Assembly (NCBI RefSeq): GCF_004151235.1
Contig: NZ_JUIV01000026.1
Span: forward strand, 1-46,618
DNA from: Flavobacterium anhuiense
GTDB lineage: Bacteria > Bacteroidota > Bacteroidia > Flavobacteriales > Flavobacteriaceae
Length of the DNA stretch: 46,618 nt
Direction of reading: 5' to 3'
The position numbers and the translations under genes are program-made. Position 1 is the first letter of the stretch. The number at the start of each line of letters is the position of its first letter. Below are positions 35,201 through 42,230 of the stretch, one piece after another. Below the pieces are notes generated by a model. The model did no database searches. It was not told where the DNA came from and worked only from the letters and a program-made list of their open reading frames with translations.

Positions 35201-36591
35201 ATTGGCAGATAAACAATCAATATGATGATTTGTCCAAAAACTGCAGCGTTCATCATTCGTGCGGCAGATCCTGTCACTTCTTTATCCATTTCTTCTTGCG
35301 AAATAGAATCTATTGCTTTGTATTTTTTTGAACTATGAAGATGGTGCAGAATGGCTTCCACAATAATAACGGCTCCGTCGACAATTAATCCGAAATCTAA
35401 GGCGCCAAGGCTCATTAGATTTCCGCTTACGCCAAAAGTATTCATCATAATGATAGCAAAAAGCATCGCCAGCGGGATAACTGAAGCCACGATAAAACCT
35501 GCTCTTAGATTTCCGAGGAATAAAACCAAAATAAGAACTACGATTAACGCCCCTTCAATTAAGTTTTTTTCGACAGTTCCAATGGCGTTGTCTACCATTT
35601 TTGTTCTGTCTAAAAATGGCTCAATTTTTAAACCTTCTGGAAGAATTTTTTCAATTTCGGCAATTTTGTCCTTTACGTTGACAATAACATTATTAGCATT
35701 TTCTCCTTTCAGCATCATAACAATTCCGCCGACAGATTCACCATATTCGTCTGTCGTCAATGCACCGTAACGAATTGCCGAAGAAATCTTAACATCAGCA
35801 ACATCTTTTACTAAAATTGGAAGTCCGCCTTGTGTACTTTTAACCACAATGTTTTCAATATCTTCAATACTTTTAGCTAAACCAGTACTTCTAATATAAG
35901 ATACTGTTGGTCCTTTCTCAATATAAGCTCCACCAGTGTTTTCGTTACTGCTGTTTAGAGCTGTAAAAACTTCGCTGATGGTTAGATTTTGAGCTTTCAA
36001 TCTGGCAGGATTTACAGCAATCTCATACTGTTTCAATTTTCCGCCAAAAGTAGAAACATCAGCAATTCCTGCTGTTCCTAAAAGCTGTCTCCTGATTGTC
36101 CAATCTTGGATTGTTCTTAAATCTTCTAAAGAATATTTTTCTTCAAACCCTGGTTTTGGCTTTAAAACATATTGGTAAATTTCTCCTAAACCAGTGGTTA
36201 CTGGAGCCATTTCTGGCCTGTTAGCATTTCGGTCTATTTCTACTTGCTGCAGTCTTTCGGTAATCTGCTGTCTTGCCCAATAGACGTCGGCATCGTCTTC
36301 AAAAACAACACTTACTAATGAAAGTCCGAATCTCGAAATACTTCTGCTCTCTTTAAGATGCGGAATATTGCTAATAGCTTGTTCAATTGGAAAAGTGATC
36401 AGTCTTTCTACATCTTCAGCTCCTAAAGATGGCGCTGTTGTGATAATTTGTACCTGATTATTAGTGATGTCTGGCACGGCATCAATTGGTAATTGAGTAA
36501 CCTCATACACGCCGTAGACAATCCACAACAGTGTAAAGATTCCAATTGCCAGTTTGTTCTTAACTGAGAACTGAATTACTTTATTAAGCAT
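32215..36591 (-). CDS. HME-RND metal pump fused to a TolC-like channel (CusA-CusC-type fusion)
   Basis: The 1458-residue protein has two parts. Residues 1-~1040 are a complete CzcA/CusA pump with the TM4 relay DFGLIVDGAVIIVE (Asp399, Asp405, Glu412). Residues ~1048-1458 are a TolC-family channel that begins MNNLTILLSILFIGSMANAQ, a full signal-peptide-like segment with its own Met (ATG at 33450). Such fusions are known in Bacteroidota and are annotated as CusA/CzcA-type. The retained signal segment suggests it may be an extra membrane helix, a cleavage point, or an internal start after A-rich DNA. Upstream are a small secreted protein and an HxlR regulator. Confidence 0.9.
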   Translation of the reverse strand: MLNKVIQFSVKNKLAIGIFTLLWIVYGVYEVTQLPIDAVPDITNNQVQIITTAPSLGAEDVERLITFPIEQAISNIPHLKESRSISRFGLSLVSVVFEDDADVYWARQQITERLQQVEIDRNANRPEMAPVTTGLGEIYQYVLKPKPGFEEKYSLEDLRTIQDWTIRRQLLGTAGIADVSTFGGKLKQYEIAVNPARLKAQNLTISEVFTALNSSNENTGGAYIEKGPTVSYIRSTGLAKSIEDIENIVVKSTQGGLPILVKDVADVKISSAIRYGALTTDEYGESVGGIVMMLKGENANNVIVNVKDKIAEIEKILPEGLKIEPFLDRTKMVDNAIGTVEKNLIEGALIVVLILVLFLGNLRAGFIVASVIPLAMLFAIIMMNTFGVSGNLMSLGALDFGLIVDGAVIIVEAILHHLHSSKKYKAIDSISQEEMDKEVTGSAARMMNAAVFGQIIILIVYLPILSLQGIEGKMFKPMAQTVAFAILGAFILSLTYVPMVSALFLSKKISHKKNLSDRIMERLENAYEGWLTKALDIRKAIVIAAFVLFGIALLLFGRMGGEFIPQLEEGDFAVETRLLLGTNLSTTTETITKISKELKKEYPEVQQVVSRIGSAEIPTDPMPIEGGDMIIVLKDKSEWTSASSFSELADKMTKTVKRIAPGVTTGFQFPVQMRFNELMTGAKQDLVCKIYGEDLEKLSEYAEKLGAISKTVEGAADLYVEKVTGMPQIVIDYNWAEMAKYGLRVADVNATINAAFAGAVAGSIYEGEKRFDMVIRVEDNGRKGIEDVRNLLIATPSGMQIPLYQVAKVDEVEGPNQIQRENAKRRIIVGFNVRGRDVQSIVEELQQKVNKQIKFDPGYYITYGGAFENLQQAKARLGVAVPAALLMIFALLYFAFRSFKEGIIIFTAIPLSAIGGVFALFLRDMPFSISAGVGFIALFGVAVLNGIVLISEFNRIQKHGEITDPFDIILLGTKNRLRPVLMTAAVASLGFLPMALSNGAGAEVQRPLATVVIGGLVTATLLTLFVLPAIYLMTYHAKGFSKKRKKHMNNLTILLSILFIGSMANAQQLPISLDESISIAIQNNRTIKSAKLNEQSKSHLQKTGYNLPQTQIDADYGQFNSAQKDTRFGISQTFAFPTVYSNQKKAFQADFNKAKAEVQLTSQEIKTRVRNVYYDYLWLQSKKELLVYADSIYRIMEKKSDLRFKAGEANVLEKSASQSARQFYSNQLVMVNRDIEIALNSFNAILQDKIEHTPKKQKLKAVLNRASIENLKTENLPAVQRSQFESESAKWRWKTENAKMLPEITLGYNNLSIIGTQTNTSGQEVYYDSLQRFNYVNAGLSIPVFFTSQSERKRAAKAEYESYAELSEALKIEVKTNIENADRELKKYEESLAYYETDGLKNAQTIIEASSSQLQNGDIDYLQWVLVVNQAITIKSEYLDALNAYNKAVVTLQNLNNI

Positions 36592-36672
36592 AATGTATTA
36601 ATTAAAAAATAATAGATAAGCGGCTGGAAAACGAAATTTTTCAGCTGCTTCAATAAAAATTTTAAAAAATAA

Positions 36673-37050
36673 TTATGCGATTGGCGGTCTAAATAAGGAT
36701 AGTAGATTTGGATCTGAAAAAAGATCTGATCTATAAGTAGGAATTTTTGATTGAGGCAATTCCAGATTAAAAGGAACTGGAAGCAAATCTTTGTCGTCTA
36801 AAATAAAAACAAAATGAAAAGCGCTGCTGCTGATTGTTTTAAAAGGAAGCTGCATATCGCGATCAGCATCATTGTCTTTCAAATCTTCTCCCCAATAGTG
36901 CATAGACAAGAAATCGATGAAAGTTAAGTCCATCAGTTTTTTATGTTCTTGATAATGCTCAATCAGTATTGGCAATTTGTAAAATTGCTGTACAAAACTA
37001 CTGTTTGAAGCTATTAGAAAAATGAATATGTAGACAATTTGTTTTCGCAC
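36673..37050 (-). CDS. Small secreted protein associated with metal-efflux RND genes
   Basis: The 125-residue protein has a signal-peptide-like N-terminus (MRKQIVYIFIFLIASNSSFV, no lipobox). The mature part contains ILIEHYQEHKKLMDLTFIDFLSMHYWGE, then LKDNDADRDMQLPFKTI and a C-terminal SLFRPPIA. From memory, proteins with the same HYxEH, DADRDMxLPFK and terminal FxPP pattern sit next to Cus/Czc pumps in other Bacteroidota, but no function has been given. The His/Asp clusters could bind metal. It is 81 bases upstream of the RND-fusion gene on the same strand, so it is probably the first effector gene of the operon. Confidence 0.68.
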   Translation of the reverse strand: MRKQIVYIFIFLIASNSSFVQQFYKLPILIEHYQEHKKLMDLTFIDFLSMHYWGEDLKDNDADRDMQLPFKTISSSAFHFVFILDDKDLLPVPFNLELPQSKIPTYRSDLFSDPNLLSLFRPPIA

Positions 37051-37125
37051 AATGCAAACTTAACCCAAATAATATAATTTTTCACTATGAAAAATAGTTT
37101 GAATATATCTTTTAACAATTTAGAA

Positions 37126-37422
37126 TTATTGGGACAATCCTTCCAAATGCTGAAAAACAGGAATTAAAGCTTTTCCTTTTTCAGTCAAATTATATTCAAT
37201 ATGCAGTGGTTTTAGTTTAATTGTAATTTTTTCCAAAAGACCTTCTTCTTCCAGCTCTTTTAAAGCTGTAGCTAAAGATTGTTTGTTTGAACCTTGAATT
37301 TGACGTAGTAAGTTGTTAAATCGCAAAGGAGCTTCTACAGCGAGACGGAAAATTTCTGCTTTCCATTTTCCAGATAACATCTTCAATAGTCTTTGTGCTG
37401 GACAAGTTTCTTTTTCTTCCAT
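37126..37422 (-). CDS. HxlR-family winged-helix transcriptional regulator
   Basis: The 98-residue protein is typical in length for HxlR regulators: an N-terminal Cys (Cys7 in KETCPAQRLLKMLSGKWK), a winged helix with RFNNLLRQIQGSNKQSLATALKELEEEGLL, and the wing KPLHIEYNLTEKGKAL. HxlR proteins respond to aldehydes, thiol stress or other effectors through the N-terminal Cys. It lies 75 bases upstream of the small secreted protein and the RND genes on the same strand, so it may control that locus, but no operator is recognised. No metal-binding motif is visible. Confidence 0.88.
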   Translation of the reverse strand: MEEKETCPAQRLLKMLSGKWKAEIFRLAVEAPLRFNNLLRQIQGSNKQSLATALKELEEEGLLEKITIKLKPLHIEYNLTEKGKALIPVFQHLEGLSQ

Positions 37423-37859
37423 AATTTTATCGGGTAGTCAAAAAAACTGACTTATTGTTTTGCAAAGTTTTCTAAATAAAATTTGTTGTAATTCTAAAGT
37501 AAAAATAGAAAATGAAAACCAAGAAACCTAGCTAAATGAGCTTTGAAGATCTTTAAAAATATAGAAAACGATTAAGACAACAATTAATTTTTTGATATTA
37601 ATTGCCATCTTATCGCTAATTATTATTGTATTAATATTCCTCGCAAAAGGACTGTTAAGTTTAATGATATTTACTTTACCAATGGCTTTCTTATTGCCAA
37701 ATCTACTTTCCTTAAAAAAATCCAGCAGGAAATTGCTTCACGAGATCCAGAATAGAAATACTAATAAATATTCAGTTATGGTTTTTAAATTTAATTTTTC
37801 TTAGCTAAAAGTCTATTAAAAAAATTAATTTTGAACTCACAATATAAGCCCCTTACATT
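37423..37859. other. 437-base region upstream of the mechanosensitive channel gene
   Basis: Divergent region between the HxlR gene (minus) and the MscS-type gene (plus). It holds a possible degenerate small membrane-protein gene (37536-37804) and presumably both promoters, but I see no clear TAnnTTTG element. Confidence 0.4.
37536..37804 (+). pseudogene. Possible degenerate small membrane-protein gene
   Basis: An ATG at 37536 begins a frame (MSFEDL) that stops at a TAA at 37554. Beyond it the same frame reads KYRKRLRQQLIF. The next frame, open from 37565 to 37804, then encodes a hydrophobic stretch (ILIAILSLIIIVLIFLAKGL) and a basic tail. Joining both frames gives a plausible small one- or two-helix membrane protein. 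There is no good ATG for the second frame (only a TTG at 37592). A frameshifted remnant is one reading; chance open DNA is the other. Confidence 0.25.
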
Positions 37860-40214
37860 ATGATTATTAAAAAAAGTTTTTTTTATTTTCTTTCTTCATT
37901 TTTACTTCTTTTTTTCTCGCAAGTTAATTATGCTCAAGAGCAAAAACCTGTCAAACAAGAAAGTCGCGGAAGATTATTCAACGACACGACGGCTACAGAT
38001 AGCGATTATTTAATGGCAATAGAGAAAGCTGGTGAAGTATTAGAATCTGCTTACAATGATATTGATTTTGCTGGTGATACCCGTCATCTTTTTGGCGACA
38101 TGAAGCGCACAGAAAGCAAACTAGATTTAATTTTAGCCAGCTTAAAAGGAGCCAATCCAAATGTGCGAAATCAGCAAATGTACCGCATTGTTCTTCAGGA
38201 AATTCAGCAGGAATTGGAAGAACAAAATAAGGCCATCAATGACCGAAATCAAAATCTTGAAAACATAAAGAAACGTGTAATTGATCTGCGCAAAGACAAA
38301 ACTTTAATTACTTTATTAAAAGACACTATTCGCCGCAAGCAATTCAAGAAAGAATTCGGAAATCTTAGAAAAAGATATGTTGCAACTGATAGCCTGATGA
38401 CTCAAAATCAGACTACTTTAAACAATAAAAAAAGACTTACCGTACAGCGAAAAATCGCAGTTTCTAATGCTTTGGCAACTGTTGAAAGCAAACTGGAAAA
38501 ATCTGGAATCAGCATTTTTAAGAAAGAATATCCGTCATTATGGCAAATTAACGACTCTGCCGCTAAAAAAAGGGTAACTCACAACATTAAAGCAAAGATT
38601 ATAATTGAAGAAAATGTTGCGGCTTATTACTTAAGCTATAAAGCTGGCGGACTTATTACTTTGTGCTTCTTTATGGGACTTTTGTTTTGGTATATTTCCC
38701 GTAACATCAAATACCTTAAAACAAATGGTTATGCTGATAATCTTTTACTTTTAAATTTCAAATATTTAAATCGCGGTGCTTTACTTCCTGTTTTGGTTAT
38801 TGCATTAAATATTGCTGTAGTTACCAATTTGTATGCTCCTGCTCTATTTTTAGAATTGATTCAGCTTTTCTTGCTTGGGGTTTTAATATTCCTTTTTAAA
38901 AATCAATGGTCAGGCGTTGCTATGAGAAACTGGCTTTTCCTTTTAGGATTATTTTTTGCGCTTTGCTTTTTGGATTTGTTTATCACCATCGGATTATTGC
39001 AACGTTTTGCGTTTGTAGCGATCAATATTTTAGGAATCCGTTACGGTTTAGTTCAAATCAAAACACTTAAAGAAGAACTTTATATAAAAGGCTTTTTTAA
39101 ATGGGCAAGTATCATTTTTATTGGGCTAAATGTTTTGTCAATTCTTTATAATTTATTCGGAAGAGTTTCTCTTTCTAATATGTTAAGTCTTACAGCTTTT
39201 ATATCGCTTACTCAAATTGTTGCTTTAAGCGTTCTTTTGAAGATTATTTTGGAAATTATTTTACTTCAAATTTATACCACTAGAGTAAAAAGAGGAATTG
39301 AAAAAATGTTTGATTACGAAAGTTTATCAGATACTTTGAAAAGACCTTTTATCATTGTGATTAGCTATATGTGGCTAATTGTAATTGCTTCTAATTTGAA
39401 TATTTGGGAGTCGCTTCGTGCTGCTTTGACAAAACTATTAAGCCATCCAAATACAATCGGAAGTATTACCTTTACGCTGGGTAATATCGTTTTATTCTTT
39501 ATTATTATCTGGGCTGCGCACTTATTGCAGAAATATGTTGCTTATTTCTTTGGTGAAATAGATGATGAAAATGAAGAAAACATCAATAAAAGGCAACATT
39601 CAAAATTACTTATTACACGATTGGTTGTCCTGATCAGCGGTTATCTAATTGCTGTTGCTGCGTCTGGTATGCCTTTAGATAAACTGAGTATTCTTTTAGG
39701 TGCTTTAGGTGTCGGTGTCGGACTTGGTCTTCAAAATATTGTCAACAATTTTGTATCGGGAATTATTTTGATTTTTGACAAACCAATTCAAGTTGGTGAT
39801 GTGGTTGAAATTAGTTCAGAATCTGGCCGCATCAAATCAATGGGATTGCGAACAACTAAAATCAATGCTCCAAACGGTGCCGAAATCATTATTCCGAATG
39901 GTAACTTATTATCTCAAAATATTACCAATTGGACGTATACTGACAATTTCAAATTGGTTGAAATTACTTTTGAAATTAATGGAGAAACCATTCCAGAGGA
40001 AATTAATACGATAGTAAATGACACACTTTCCAACCTTCCGTTGGTAAACAATTCAAAACCATCACAAATATATTATAGCTCAATTTCTGATGGAAAATAT
40101 AAACTCTTAATCAAGTTCTGGTGTAGTATTTACAGAACCGAAGAAACCATAAGTTCCGCAAGACAAGAGCTTTATCTAAGCTTCAAAAATAAAGGCTTGA
40201 CATTCTCAAGTTAA
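37860..40214 (+). CDS. Large MscS-family mechanosensitive channel
   Basis: The 784-residue protein has a signal peptide (about 1-26, ending VNYAQ), a periplasmic helical/coiled-coil region (about 60-260, rich in Gln, Glu, Lys), roughly eight membrane helices (about 265-600) and a C-terminal MscS domain. The pore-lining helix is at about 610-628 (GALGVGVGLGLQNIVNNF), followed by the beta domain start KPIQVGDVVEI. This is the architecture of MscK/MscM-type large channels, which release osmolytes when the membrane is stretched. It stands alone and ends in a strong terminator. Confidence 0.93.
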   Translation: MIIKKSFFYFLSSFLLLFFSQVNYAQEQKPVKQESRGRLFNDTTATDSDYLMAIEKAGEVLESAYNDIDFAGDTRHLFGDMKRTESKLDLILASLKGANPNVRNQQMYRIVLQEIQQELEEQNKAINDRNQNLENIKKRVIDLRKDKTLITLLKDTIRRKQFKKEFGNLRKRYVATDSLMTQNQTTLNNKKRLTVQRKIAVSNALATVESKLEKSGISIFKKEYPSLWQINDSAAKKRVTHNIKAKIIIEENVAAYYLSYKAGGLITLCFFMGLLFWYISRNIKYLKTNGYADNLLLLNFKYLNRGALLPVLVIALNIAVVTNLYAPALFLELIQLFLLGVLIFLFKNQWSGVAMRNWLFLLGLFFALCFLDLFITIGLLQRFAFVAINILGIRYGLVQIKTLKEELYIKGFFKWASIIFIGLNVLSILYNLFGRVSLSNMLSLTAFISLTQIVALSVLLKIILEIILLQIYTTRVKRGIEKMFDYESLSDTLKRPFIIVISYMWLIVIASNLNIWESLRAALTKLLSHPNTIGSITFTLGNIVLFFIIIWAAHLLQKYVAYFFGEIDDENEENINKRQHSKLLITRLVVLISGYLIAVAASGMPLDKLSILLGALGVGVGLGLQNIVNNFVSGIILIFDKPIQVGDVVEISSESGRIKSMGLRTTKINAPNGAEIIIPNGNLLSQNITNWTYTDNFKLVEITFEINGETIPEEINTIVNDTLSNLPLVNNSKPSQIYYSSISDGKYKLLIKFWCSIYRTEETISSARQELYLSFKNKGLTFSS

Positions 40215-40221
40215 AACACAG

Positions 40222-40252
40222 AAAAAGGCAGTAAAGAATTACTGCCTTTTTT
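40222..40252 (+). terminator. Terminator of the mechanosensitive channel gene
   Basis: AAAAAGGCAGTA and TACTGCCTTTTT form a 12-bp stem with a 6-base loop followed by T residues, 7 bases after the stop. Confidence 0.85.
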
Positions 40253-40326
40253 ATTGCCCAAAACATTTTTCTTTGAGTCAAAATATTGAACTTATTTTCT
40301 TACTTTTAAGGTATTGTGTTAAATAA

Positions 40327-40418
40327 TAGCACTTTAGTAAAAAACACGTATAAACCCGTGTACCCATAATTTAGTTATAAAGTAATTTAGCATTGTAGTA
40401 AAAACACGATCAAAACTA
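40327..40418 (+). repeat. Direct repeats upstream of the tail-collar gene
   Basis: TAGCACTTTAGTAAAAAACA (from 40327) and TAGCATTGTAGTAAAAACAC (from 40388) are imperfect copies about 28 bases long, 61 bases apart. The second ends about 30 bases before the ATG at 40447. They may be a regulator-binding pair or a duplicated promoter segment. Confidence 0.5.
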
Positions 40419-40446
40419 ATACTAACTTATTAAATCTAAAAAAATT

Positions 40447-41037
40447 ATGATGGAAGTATACATGGGAACTATTTTATCTTTCGCATTTAACTACCCTCCT
40501 GCTGGGTGGGCTGCTTGCAATGGACAAATTATGTCAATTTCTCAAAATTCAGCTCTTTTTGCACTACTTGGAACAACTTATGGAGGCAACGGCGTTTCTA
40601 CGTTCGGCCTTCCTGATCTAAGAGGAAGAAGCCCTATCCATTTCGGACAAGGGCTTGGCCTAAGTCCTGTCGTAATAGGAGAAAGAGCAGGTACTGAAAA
40701 TACAACCTTAACAACGGCAAACATACCAGCTCACGTACATGCTCTAACAGGTGGTACTGCAACGGTAGCGATAACTGCAACCACTATAACTGGTGGTACA
40801 ATTACCAATGAAACTGATAATGGAAGTAACTCTTTCGCTTCAGGCGGTTCGACACCAAGCATCTACAGCGAACCAGGAGGAAGTGGAACTGATAAAATTG
40901 GAGGCCTTACTGGAACAGCTACACTTGGCGGTACAACAGCAATAACAGGAAGTACTATTCCTTTTAGCATACGGGATCCATACCTTGCTGTAAACATGTG
41001 TATTGCCCTAAATGGAATTTTTCCTTCCAGAAATTAA
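40447..41037 (+). CDS. Phage tail-collar domain protein (Mdp-like)
   Basis: The 196-residue protein has the tail-collar pattern: GTILSFAFNYPPAGWAACNGQ, then SQNSALFALLGTTYGGNGVSTFGLPDLRGR (about 34-63), then a Gly/Thr-rich variable part and a C-terminal NMCIALNGIFPSRN. It resembles the MdpB (microcystin-dependent) class of proteins, which also occur outside phages. There is no signal peptide and no other phage gene nearby, so a prophage is unlikely. I start it at 40447 (MMEVYMGTIL); the second Met (residue 2) or Met6 are alternatives. Its role is unknown; surface display or carbohydrate binding would be inference. Confidence 0.82.
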   Translation: MMEVYMGTILSFAFNYPPAGWAACNGQIMSISQNSALFALLGTTYGGNGVSTFGLPDLRGRSPIHFGQGLGLSPVVIGERAGTENTTLTTANIPAHVHALTGGTATVAITATTITGGTITNETDNGSNSFASGGSTPSIYSEPGGSGTDKIGGLTGTATLGGTTAITGSTIPFSIRDPYLAVNMCIALNGIFPSRN

Positions 41038-41048
41038 ATCAATTTAAT

Positions 41049-41077
41049 AATAGAGGCAATTTTTGCCTCTATTTTTT
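41049..41077 (+). terminator. Terminator between the tail-collar and binding-protein genes
   Basis: ATAGAGGCAA and the facing TTGCCTCTAT form a 10-bp stem with a 3-base loop followed by a T run. It lies 12 bases after the tail-collar stop and 11 bases before the next ATG, so downstream transcription would need read-through or a hidden promoter. Confidence 0.75.
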
Positions 41078-41088
41078 AATCTCATTTT

Positions 41089-42216
41089 ATGGATAAGCAA
41101 ATTAAAATCGGAATTTTAATTCCAAAGTCTCAACAGTATCCTTCATTAGACAGAGATTTTATAAGAGGTTTAAAACTTAACAATATCAATGTAAAACTTT
41201 TTGTAGAAAGTATTGGTATTGGTGCAGATGACAAGTTAATAATCGATAAAATACAAAAACTTAATTTTCAGGAAGATGTTTCAATTATAATTGGTTTTCT
41301 TGGACATCATAATATGTCTGAGGTTTATAAATATGCTTCTAATAACGATATTTTATTGCTTGTTGCAGATTTGGGAGCTACAGCTCCTTATCAGTCTGCA
41401 TACAAGGGCATATATATAAACTCTTTGGGACTAACTGAATCTTGCTATCATTTAGGCAGATATTTTTCAGACAAAAAATATAAAATAGCCACTTCTACAT
41501 CATTTTATGATTCGGGATATGGGATTCTTCATGCTTTAGAATATGCTTTTAAAGAACAAAATCATTTTACAGGGCATTACATCACTCCTTTTAATCCAAG
41601 AGAAAATGAAGCCTCTTATATGGATGAAATTATAAATGCACAACAGCCTGATGCTGTTTTTGCTTTTTATAGTGGTCTATATGCAGAAGAAAATGCCGAT
41701 TTTATGAAACAAAATAAAATCACTCAAAAATATCCCTTTTATGTAACGCCTTTTTTTATCAATGATAAAATTTTAGATGCATATAAAAATAATCCTCATG
41801 AGCTTTATGTAGTGAGTACGTGGATGCAGGACGATACTGATGCAACAGATTTCAGTTCAAATTATAAAGAAGTTTATTCTGAAAGTCCTTCTCTATTTTC
41901 AATCTTAGGTTATGAAAACGGACTGATATTAAAGCATATGCTTTTAAATGCTGCTAATTTAAAAACGAGCTCTTTAATTGAAGCAATTCATAAATTGAAT
42001 ATTGACGGCCCGAGAGGCACTATCCGATTTGATGAGGATACCAACAGGACATTATTCGATCATTATATATACCAATTAAACTTGGATTCTTTTAATACTA
42101 TTAGCTTTAAAAAAATTGGAACATTGATAAACGATGGGGATTTTGTTAAGGCTTTTGCCTCATTATCAAAACCTGAGCATCTAGGAGGCTGGGACAATGC
42201 TTATCTATGTCATTAA
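41089..42216 (+). CDS. Periplasmic-binding-fold (Peripla_BP_6-like) protein without a signal peptide
   Basis: The 375-residue protein resembles type I periplasmic binding proteins of branched-chain amino-acid ABC transporters (Leu/Ile/Val-binding): KIGILIPKSQQYPSLDRDFIRGL, an IIGFLGHHNM segment, DLGATAPYQSAYKG, HLGRYFSDKKYKIATSTSFYDSGYG and GYENGLILKHMLL. The N-terminus (MDKQIKIGILIP) runs straight into the first strand and has no signal peptide or lipobox, so as encoded it is cytoplasmic. No ABC transporter permease or ATPase gene is nearby. It starts 11 bases after a terminator and is followed 14 bases later by the SprB-repeat gene. It could act as a ligand-sensing protein; this is inference. 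Confidence 0.78.
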   Translation: MDKQIKIGILIPKSQQYPSLDRDFIRGLKLNNINVKLFVESIGIGADDKLIIDKIQKLNFQEDVSIIIGFLGHHNMSEVYKYASNNDILLLVADLGATAPYQSAYKGIYINSLGLTESCYHLGRYFSDKKYKIATSTSFYDSGYGILHALEYAFKEQNHFTGHYITPFNPRENEASYMDEIINAQQPDAVFAFYSGLYAEENADFMKQNKITQKYPFYVTPFFINDKILDAYKNNPHELYVVSTWMQDDTDATDFSSNYKEVYSESPSLFSILGYENGLILKHMLLNAANLKTSSLIEAIHKLNIDGPRGTIRFDEDTNRTLFDHYIYQLNLDSFNTISFKKIGTLINDGDFVKAFASLSKPEHLGGWDNAYLCH

Positions 42217-42230
42217 CTAAATTGTATGTT

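Noticed and set aside
35351..35770. Long open frame opposite the RND-TolC fusion gene
   Set aside because: It lies wholly antisense to a strongly conserved pump domain, with Ile/Ser/Thr-rich low-complexity content, and has no homology that I recognise.
40447..41037. Prophage or phage-tail module suggested by the tail-collar domain
   Set aside because: There is no integrase, capsid, terminase, tail or lysis gene around it. The neighbours are a binding-fold protein and a secreted adhesin, and tail-collar proteins of the Mdp class also occur in non-phage loci.
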